Shown here piece by piece: positions 57,307 to 64,000 of a stretch of DNA of 64,000 bases (within the stretch, counting starts at the first letter, position 1; each line of letters starts with the position of its first letter). The notes beneath the pieces are model-generated. The model made no database searches and was not told the origin of the DNA. It was given only the letters and a program-made list of their open reading frames with translations. The stretch is from Polynucleobacter sp. VK25 (GTDB lineage Bacteria > Pseudomonadota > Gammaproteobacteria > Burkholderiales > Burkholderiaceae), in the NCBI RefSeq assembly GCF_018687355.1, contig NZ_CP061288.1:878144-942143 (forward strand), given 5' to 3'. Made by a program: the position numbers and the translations under genes.

Positions 57307-60300
57307 ATGTCTTTTTTCCACTTTTTGCCTGGCGCTGATGCGCTTTCCCCCTTCCGCCAACAGCGACTTTTAGCCGCTCTGGCAGCACAAGGGGTTGATC
57401 TTGAGTCCATCGAAGCTCAATTCCTTCATTTCATTTGGTCGACTGCTGAACTTAGCGCCAAAAACCAAGAGGTCATAGCAAGTCTATTGACCTATGGGCA
57501 GCCATTTAATTCCAAAATTCATCCAGGGAAAACTTGGTTCGGCAATAACAAGCCTGACAGCCATGGCGCAATTGTTATTCCACGATTTGGCACCGTTTCT
57601 TCTTGGGCAAGTAAGGCAACGGATATAGCCCGCCAATGCGGTTTGGATGTATTGCGTCTTGAGCGTGGTGTTCAGTTTGCATGGAAGAGTAGAAAAGCGC
57701 TAACTCCCGAGCAAACACAATTGGTGCTTGCAGCGGTTCATGACAGAATGACTGAAGCGGTTATTGATTCAACAGATGCTGCCAATAACTTGTATCAATC
57801 ATTAGAGGATAAGCCCTTAGCGCGTATCCCTGTAATGACTGAGGGCAGAGCGGCGCTTGATAAGGCCAACCAAGATTTAGGTCTTGCCTTATCTGATGAT
57901 GAAGTAGCCTATCTTGCTGAAAACTTTACTAAGCTAAAGCGCAATCCCTCTGATGTTGAGTTAATTATGTTTGCCCAGGCAAATAGTGAGCATTGTCGCC
58001 ATAAGATTTTTAACTCCAGTTGGACAATTGATGGTGATGATCAAGAGCGATCTTTATTTGCCATGATTCGTAACACCCATCAGCTACAACCAGCAGGAAC
58101 AATTGTTGCTTATTCTGATAACTCAGCAGTCATGGTTGGTTGTGAAGCCGAAACCTGGGCACCGCAGGGCAGCAATCAACTCTATAAAAAAGATACGCGT
58201 TTAGTCCATACCTTGATGAAGGTGGAGACACATAACCACCCAACAGCAATTGCGCCATTCCCTGGCGCATCTACCGGCGCCGGTGGTGAGATCCGTGATG
58301 AGGGTGCTACTGGTATTGGCGGCCGCCCTAAGGCGGGTTTAACAGGTTTCTCCGTTTCCAATCTCAATATCCCCGGTACAGATTTTCCGTGGGAGGCTGA
58401 GAAATACGGCAAGCCCGAGCGCATTGCGACACCTTTACAAATCATGATTGATGGTCCGCTGGGTGGCGCTGCATTTAACAATGAATTTGGCCGCCCAATC
58501 TTGGGTGGTTACTTCCGCGTCTTTGAGCAAACCTTAGATGGCACGCGTCGTGGATATCACAAGCCCATCATGATCGCTGGTGGCATTGGTAGTATTGATT
58601 CAATCCATACCGAGAAAAAAGCGATTCAATCAGGTCACCTTTTAATTCAGCTTGGTGGTCCTGGTATGCGTATCGGCATGGGTGGTGCTACTGGTAGCTC
58701 TGTTGCAACTGGCACAAATACTGCTGACCTTGATTTTGATTCTGTGCAGCGTGGTAATCCAGAGATGGAACGTCGCGCACAAGAAGTGATTAATGCTTGC
58801 CGCGCGCTTGGTGAACATAACCCAATCGTTTCTATTCATGATGTTGGTGCAGGTGGTTTATCAAATGCATTCCCTGAGTTAGCTGATGGTGCTGGTTTAG
58901 GAGCTTCATTTAAGCTTCGTAGCGTGCCGCTTGAGGAGAGCGGCATGAGTCCTGCGGAAATTTGGTGCAATGAATCTCAAGAACGTTATGTATTAGCTAT
59001 TGATAAAAAAGATTTAGATCTCTTTAAGTCGTTTTGTGAACGTGAGCGTTGCCCATTTGCAGTTGTTGGTGAGGCTACAGCAGAGCGCCAGCTTAAACTG
59101 AGTGATACCAATAAAGTGGCTGGTACTGATGACGCGTCTCCCATTGATATGCCGATGGAGGTTCTGTTGGGTAAGCCCCCTAAAATGCATCGCAATGTCA
59201 CGAGAGTGACTCAACAATTTAAAGAGTTGGATGTTACTGATGCGGATTTAGCGCAATCGATTGCCTGGGTCTTGCAACAGCCTACCGTAGCAAGCAAATC
59301 ATTTTTAATTACGATTGGCGATAGAACTGTTGGCGGCTTAAATGCTCGCGACCAATTTGTTGGTCCATGGCAGGTTCCTGTTGCAGATTGCGCTGTTACT
59401 CTGATGGATTACAAGGGCTATCGTGGCCAAGCCATGTCCATGGGTGAAAGAACACCATTGGCCGTAATTGATGCACCCGCGGCTGCTCGCATGGCAGTCG
59501 GTGAAGCGATTACCAATCTATTAGCTGCTGATATTGCGAGCCTCGATAGCGTAAAGCTCTCTGCTAACTGGATGGCTGCCTGCGGCGCGCCTGGTGAAGA
59601 TGCCAAGTTATATGATTCTGTAAAAGCTGTAGGCATGGAATTATGTCCGGCACTTGGCATTTCCATACCAGTTGGCAAAGATTCATTGTCTATGTCTACA
59701 GCCTGGCGAGACAACAAGGAAGATAAGAAGGTCGTTGCACCTGTTTCCTTAATTATTTCAGCCTTCGCCTCAGTTCAAGATGCGCGCAAGACATTGACGC
59801 CACTTCTTCAATTAAAAGCTAAAGATGGATCGCCTCAAGAGTCTGAGCTGATTTTGATTGATTTGGGACGTGGCAAGAATCGTATGGCTGGAAGTATCTT
59901 GGCCCAGGTGCTGGATCAATCAGGAAAGATTGCGCCAGATCTTGATCATCCGGAAGATCTCAAGGCATTAGCCCAAGCCATTATTGAGCTTCGCAAACAA
60001 GACAAGTTATTGGCATACCATGACCGTTCAGACGGAGGCTTACTGGCTTGCGTTGCTGAAATGGCATTTGCATCACATAGTGGCATCTCTCTTAATGTAG
60101 ACATGATTGCCATGGATGCAGGGCAAGAACCAGATTATGGCGATGCTAAAAATTGGGCACAACAGGTTTCAGGCCGTCGTCACGAACAAACAATGCGTGC
60201 ATTATTCAACGAAGAGCTTGGCGCAGTTATTCAAGTTCGAAAAGATGAGCGCGATGCCGTCTTTGCCGTATTGAGAAAATTGGGTTTAAGTGCCTATAGC

Positions 60301-61344
60301 CATGTAATTGGCAAGCCAAACACCAACGGTCGCATTGAAATTTGGCGTGACGCTAAGAACATTTTTGCCGAGCCCCGTGAAGTTCTGCAGAAAATGTGGA
60401 CTAATACTAGCTATCAAATTGCTCGTTTGCGCGATAACCCTGCTTGTGCAGATAGCGAATTTGCTATTTTAGACAATACCTCTGATCCAGGCATGAGCCC
60501 AAAGCTCACGTTTGATTCATCTGATGATATTTCAGCGCCATACATATCTAAAAATGCACGTCCCAAAGTGGCCATATTGCGAGAGCAGGGTGTTAACTCT
60601 CATGTGGAAATGGCTTATTCAGTAAATTGGGCTGGATTTGACAGTTATGACGTTCACATGTCTGATTTACTGAGTGGTAAAGCTAAGTTAGATGACTTCA
60701 GAGGTCTCATTGCTTGCGGTGGCTTTAGTTATGGTGATGTATTGGGTGCTGGCGAGGGGTGGGCTAAAACGATTCTGTTTAATCAGCAGCTACGTGATCA
60801 ATTTTCAACATTCTTCAATCGCCAAGATAGCTTTGCGCTCGGAGTTTGTAACGGTTGCCAGATGATGAGCAATCTTTCCGGAATTATTCCTGGTGCCGAG
60901 GCATGGCCTAAATTTACTCGTAATCAATCAGAGCAATATGAGGCGCGTTTAGTGATGGCCGAAGTAATGGCTTCTCCATCCATATTCACGCAAGGCATGG
61001 AAGGCAGTCAGATTCCCATTGCGATTGCGCATGGCGAAGGATTTGCCAACTTTAGTCAACAAGGAAATCTAGAGCAGATTCAAAAGCGGGGCTTAGCAGC
61101 ATTCCGTTTTGTGGATCATCAGGGCAATCCAACCGAAACTTATCCCATGAATCCAAATGGATCGCCAGGAGGATTAACTGGGGTGACCACTCCAGACGGT
61201 CGCTTTATGGTCATGATGCCCCATCCAGAGCGAGTATTTAGAGCTGCTCAGATGAGCTGGTGCCCACCGGAATGGTTGGATACACCAGATGGCGCCAGCC
61301 CATGGTTGCGTCTATTCCGAAACGCCCGTCGTTGGGCAAATTAA
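57307..61344 (+). CDS. purL: phosphoribosylformylglycinamidine synthase (large, single-chain)
   Basis: Fourth step of purine synthesis, FGAR plus glutamine to FGAM. The 1345-residue single-chain form has an N-terminal PurS-like region, two synthase halves ([36 protein letters not shown] segment near 300; [24 protein letters not shown]) and a C-terminal glutaminase domain with GVCNGCQMM (nucleophile C1181) and MMPHPERV. Slightly longer than E. coli's 1295. The ATG at 57307 is supported by the conserved start of the family. Confidence 0.97.
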   Translation: MSFFHFLPGADALSPFRQQRLLAALAAQGVDLESIEAQFLHFIWSTAELSAKNQEVIASLLTYGQPFNSKIHPGKTWFGNNKPDSHGAIVIPRFGTVSSWASKATDIARQCGLDVLRLERGVQFAWKSRKALTPEQTQLVLAAVHDRMTEAVIDSTDAANNLYQSLEDKPLARIPVMTEGRAALDKANQDLGLALSDDEVAYLAENFTKLKRNPSDVELIMFAQANSEHCRHKIFNSSWTIDGDDQERSLFAMIRNTHQLQPAGTIVAYSDNSAVMVGCEAETWAPQGSNQLYKKDTRLVHTLMKVETHNHPTAIAPFPGASTGAGGEIRDEGATGIGGRPKAGLTGFSVSNLNIPGTDFPWEAEKYGKPERIATPLQIMIDGPLGGAAFNNEFGRPILGGYFRVFEQTLDGTRRGYHKPIMIAGGIGSIDSIHTEKKAIQSGHLLIQLGGPGMRIGMGGATGSSVATGTNTADLDFDSVQRGNPEMERRAQEVINACRALGEHNPIVSIHDVGAGGLSNAFPELADGAGLGASFKLRSVPLEESGMSPAEIWCNESQERYVLAIDKKDLDLFKSFCERERCPFAVVGEATAERQLKLSDTNKVAGTDDASPIDMPMEVLLGKPPKMHRNVTRVTQQFKELDVTDADLAQSIAWVLQQPTVASKSFLITIGDRTVGGLNARDQFVGPWQVPVADCAVTLMDYKGYRGQAMSMGERTPLAVIDAPAAARMAVGEAITNLLAADIASLDSVKLSANWMAACGAPGEDAKLYDSVKAVGMELCPALGISIPVGKDSLSMSTAWRDNKEDKKVVAPVSLIISAFASVQDARKTLTPLLQLKAKDGSPQESELILIDLGRGKNRMAGSILAQVLDQSGKIAPDLDHPEDLKALAQAIIELRKQDKLLAYHDRSDGGLLACVAEMAFASHSGISLNVDMIAMDAGQEPDYGDAKNWAQQVSGRRHEQTMRALFNEELGAVIQVRKDERDAVFAVLRKLGLSAYSHVIGKPNTNGRIEIWRDAKNIFAEPREVLQKMWTNTSYQIARLRDNPACADSEFAILDNTSDPGMSPKLTFDSSDDISAPYISKNARPKVAILREQGVNSHVEMAYSVNWAGFDSYDVHMSDLLSGKAKLDDFRGLIACGGFSYGDVLGAGEGWAKTILFNQQLRDQFSTFFNRQDSFALGVCNGCQMMSNLSGIIPGAEAWPKFTRNQSEQYEARLVMAEVMASPSIFTQGMEGSQIPIAIAHGEGFANFSQQGNLEQIQKRGLAAFRFVDHQGNPTETYPMNPNGSPGGLTGVTTPDGRFMVMMPHPERVFRAAQMSWCPPEWLDTPDGASPWLRLFRNARRWAN

Positions 61345-61363
61345 GTTGTCTTCTGAGCACTTA

Positions 61364-62119
61364 ATGGAGCCGGTCACTTTTTCAGAAAGTGGCGGGATTC
61401 GGTATCTTCATTTTGGAACTGAGCTGATTCAGGGTGCCATGCGCTTGCGTGATCCTGATGAGATTTATCTTGAGTACAACCAGCAGATGATGGCCTGGTT
61501 ACTATTCTTGGAGACTAAGCCAGGGATGCGTGTTGCTCAGCTTGGCTTAGGAACTGGTGCCTTGACTAAATTCCAGCATCGGTATTGCCCAGCCGTTAAG
61601 ACTACTGTCGTTGAGTTCAATCCTGCGGTAATCGTATCCGCAAGGTCCATGTTTTTTACGCCCGATGACGACCGTAAATTAGAAACTCTCCAAGCAGATG
61701 CTAAGTTATTTGTGAAGGATAAAAAGTACCGAGACCAGTTTGATGCCGTTCAAGTCGATTTGTATGACGCAATATGTGATGGACCTTCAGCAAGCTCTTT
61801 AGAGTTCTATAAAGGCTGTTTCAATATCCTTAAAGGCCCTGGCGTAATGACGGTAAATTTATTCTCGCGTCACAAAAGTTTTGATGTGAATTTAAGAAAT
61901 ATCTGCGAGGCTTTTAACAATAGAGTGCTCTTGTTTCCGGAGTCACATGATTGCAATGTTGTAGCTATTGCATTTAAGGGTCCACAGCTAGAGGCAGAAT
62001 GGAAAGATGTATCTAGGCGGGCCAAGCTCATATTGGAGAAGACAGGTTTACCAACGAATAAATGGGTTTCCGGAATTAGTCGTGAGAATGCAAGACAGGA
62101 ATTAAAGCTTTCCATCTAA
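61364..62119 (+). CDS. spermidine-synthase-like methyltransferase-fold protein
   Basis: 251 residues from the ATG at 61364; an open frame reaches back into purL but the beginning there is not coding-like. The Rossmann core resembles polyamine aminopropyltransferases: EIYLEYNQQMMAWLLF, RVAQLGLGTGALTKF (where true spermidine synthases have GGGDG), VVEFNPAVI, then FDAVQVDLYDA. The changed loop and lack of a clear second catalytic motif make aminopropyl transfer doubtful. Downstream of purL, ended by a strong terminator. Confidence 0.7.
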   Translation: MEPVTFSESGGIRYLHFGTELIQGAMRLRDPDEIYLEYNQQMMAWLLFLETKPGMRVAQLGLGTGALTKFQHRYCPAVKTTVVEFNPAVIVSARSMFFTPDDDRKLETLQADAKLFVKDKKYRDQFDAVQVDLYDAICDGPSASSLEFYKGCFNILKGPGVMTVNLFSRHKSFDVNLRNICEAFNNRVLLFPESHDCNVVAIAFKGPQLEAEWKDVSRRAKLILEKTGLPTNKWVSGISRENARQELKLSI

Positions 62120-62152
62120 ACCAGATTGAGCTGATTGCGAATTAAGAAAACA

Positions 62153-62180
62153 AAAAAGGCGATCAATTGATCGCCTTTTT
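62153..62180. terminator. bidirectional rho-independent terminator
   Basis: AAAAAGGCGATC-AATT-GATCGCCTTTTT is a perfect inverted repeat with A/T runs on both sides. It ends the purL/spermidine-synthase-like unit (+) and acnB (-). Confidence 0.92.
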
Positions 62181-62220
62181 CATTCCTCAGCCTCTATTCA
62201 AGACTGAGGCTTTTGTTGCA

Positions 62221-64000
62221 TTAAACCGTTACAGTGTCTGCAACATCACTAAATGACTTGAGTTTGTCAAAACTCATGTATTTATAAACATCACCGGCTT
62301 TAGCATCAAGCGCCTTCACTTGCTCCAGATACTCGGCAGGGGTAGGTAAGCGGCCTAAAAGGGCTGCAACAGAAGCCAATTCAGCTGAAGCCAAATATAC
62401 GCGTGTATCAATACCTAAACGATTAGGAAAGTTTCGTGTTGAGGTTGATACTGCAGTTGAGCCCTTGCGGATCTGAGCTTGGTTACCCATGCAAAGGGAG
62501 CAGCCTGGGCTTTCCATGCGGGCACCAGCAGCGCCCAACATACCGTAGTAGCCTTCTTCCATTAATACCATAGCGTCCATCTTGGTTGGAGGGGCTACCC
62601 ATAAACGGGTTGGCATATCTTTCTTGCCTTGCAATACTTGACCAGCTGCACGGAAGTGACCGATATTAGTCATGCATGAACCAATAAATACTTCATCAAT
62701 CTTGTCACCAGCTACTTCAGACAATACTTTGACATCATCAGGATCGTTAGGGCATGCAAGAATTGGTTCTTTGATTTCATCGATATTGATTTCAATGATC
62801 TCTGCATAATCAGCATTGTCATCAGCCTTTAGAAGTTGTGGATTAGCAATCCAGGCTTCCATAGCTTTAATGCGGCGACCAAGAGTGCGCTTATCTTCAT
62901 AACCATTGGCAATCATCCACTTCATCAATGTGATGTTGGATGTCATGTACTCAATAATCGGTTCTTTGTTCAAGTGAACAGTACAGCCGCCAGCAGAACG
63001 CTCGGCTGATGCATCAGATAATTCAAAAGCTTGTTCAACTTTCAGATCAGGCAGACCTTCGATCTCTAGAATACGACCAGAGAAGATATTCTTTTTCCCT
63101 TGTTTCTCAACAGTTAACAAACCTTTCTTAATTGCATACAAAGGAATGGCATTAACCAAGTCACGCAAAGTGATGCCAGGTTGCATCTTGCCTTTGAAGC
63201 GAACCAATACAGATTCAGGCATATCCAATGGCATTACACCGGTAGCTGCAGCAAATGCAACGAGGCCGGATCCAGCAGGGAAGGAGATACCGATTGGGAA
63301 ACGAGTGTGACTATCGCCACCAGTACCACAGGTGTCTGGAAGGAGTAAACGGTTCAACCAGCTATGGATCACGCCATCACCTGGACGTAAGGCAACACCG
63401 CCACGATTGGTCATGAATGGTGGCAGCTCATGTTGAGTGCGAATATCAACTGGCTTAGGATAGGCAGAAGTGTGGCAGAAGGACTGCATCACCAGATCGG
63501 ATGAGAAACCAAGGCATGCTAAGTCTTTCAATTCATCGCGAGTCATTGGGCCTGTGGTGTCTTGCGAACCAACGGTAGTCATGTGTGGCTCGCAGTAAGT
63601 GCCAGGGCGAACGCCTTGGCCTTCTGGCACCCCGCACGCACGGCCAACCATCTTTTGAGCTAAGCTAAAGCCCTTTTTGCTATCTGTGGGATTGACGGGT
63701 AAGCGGAATTCTGTAGAGGCAGGCAAGCCAAGTGCGGCACGTGCTTTAGCAGTTAAACCGCGGCCAATAATCAAAGGAATTCGTCCACCAGCACGTACTT
63801 CATCCAAAATCACTGGGGATTTCAAAGCAAAGCTAGTGATCTCGCTTCCATTTTTAAATACTTTACCTTCGTACGGACGAAGCTCAATCTCGTCACCCAT
63901 ATTCATTTGGGAAACATCTAATTCAATTGGTAGCGCACCTGAATCTTCCATGGTGTTGAAGAAGATTGGGGCGATGTTGGTGCCTAAGCACACACCACCA
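62221..64000 (-). CDS. acnB: aconitate hydratase B, C-terminal part
   Basis: TCA-cycle aconitase, which converts citrate to isocitrate. The gene continues past the window end: the frame is open to base 64000 and reads GG before [19 protein letters not shown], an internal AcnB segment, so the GTG at 63993 is not the start. The Fe-S cysteines are present: [13 protein letters not shown] region [19 protein letters not shown] and [13 protein letters not shown]. About 592 of the usual ~865 residues are visible. Confidence 0.96.
   Translation of the reverse strand, partial: GGVCLGTNIAPIFFNTMEDSGALPIELDVSQMNMGDEIELRPYEGKVFKNGSEITSFALKSPVILDEVRAGGRIPLIIGRGLTAKARAALGLPASTEFRLPVNPTDSKKGFSLAQKMVGRACGVPEGQGVRPGTYCEPHMTTVGSQDTTGPMTRDELKDLACLGFSSDLVMQSFCHTSAYPKPVDIRTQHELPPFMTNRGGVALRPGDGVIHSWLNRLLLPDTCGTGGDSHTRFPIGISFPAGSGLVAFAAATGVMPLDMPESVLVRFKGKMQPGITLRDLVNAIPLYAIKKGLLTVEKQGKKNIFSGRILEIEGLPDLKVEQAFELSDASAERSAGGCTVHLNKEPIIEYMTSNITLMKWMIANGYEDKRTLGRRIKAMEAWIANPQLLKADDNADYAEIIEINIDEIKEPILACPNDPDDVKVLSEVAGDKIDEVFIGSCMTNIGHFRAAGQVLQGKKDMPTRLWVAPPTKMDAMVLMEEGYYGMLGAAGARMESPGCSLCMGNQAQIRKGSTAVSTSTRNFPNRLGIDTRVYLASAELASVAALLGRLPTPAEYLEQVKALDAKAGDVYKYMSFDKLKSFSDVADTVTV

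Overview
The window looks like chromosome of a free-living betaproteobacterium of the Burkholderiaceae, most like Polynucleobacter. This is inference from gene content and order: class I PHB genes with phaR, a compact thi operon, tsaB-rimI followed by a HolD/UDG-like gene, lplT-alr, bamD/rluD-pgeF and tig-clpP-clpX-lon, at moderate GC with short intergenic gaps. No insertion sequence, prophage, CRISPR array or clear island is visible. The first gene (alpha/beta hydrolase) and the last (acnB) run off the window.

Layout. 1-1.3 kb: hydrolase tail, an unrecognised gene and tRNA-Asn. 1.3-8.4 kb: thiamin block, with thiD facing a thiC-thiO-thiS-thiG-thiE operon controlled by a TPP riboswitch, and a DUF4743-type Nudix hydrolase just upstream that may remove damaged thiamin diphosphate. 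8.4-11.3 kb: DnaA-box cluster, tRNA-Arg, then a CoA-transferase, an MFS carrier and a translationally coupled 47-residue membrane protein. 11.4-15.8 kb: topoisomerase IV (parE-parC). 15.9-20.1 kb: XdhC-like, MobA-like, RidA, VWA/CoxE-like and MoxR/CoxD-like genes, a molybdo-hydroxylase maturation set without its enzyme. 20.2-21.1 kb: two small c-type cytochromes behind a perfect FNR-type box.

21.1-29.2 kb: a complete propionyl-CoA to succinyl-CoA route (methylmalonyl-CoA mutase, MeaB chaperone, propionyl-CoA carboxylase beta and alpha, epimerase) opposite a GntR/FCD regulator whose start codon lies in a perfect 20-bp palindrome. 29.2-36.3 kb: tsaB, rimI, a HolD/UDG-like gene, lplT, alr, bamD, rluD and pgeF. 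36.4-42.2 kb: PHB synthesis (phaC, phaB, phaR, a beta-ketothiolase) with rimO in between. 42.2-48 kb: serB, mfd, ispD, ispF, tRNA-Leu. 48-54.2 kb: protein quality control (tig, clpP, clpX, lon, the last with a sigma32-like promoter). 54.3-64 kb: tRNA-Val, a PpiD-like protein that lacks its parvulin domain, tesA, an orphan LolD/YbbA-type ATPase, purL, a spermidine-synthase-like gene and acnB.

Most genes are standard housekeeping. The parts most worth a second look are the GntR palindrome, the domain-deleted PpiD, the HolD/UDG-like protein, the hidden 47-residue membrane protein, the DnaA boxes, the TGC-rich inverted repeats before phaR, the Nudix-thiamin link, and several genes whose -10 element lies 6-8 bases from the start codon. 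All calls are from reading the sequence; no database search was run.
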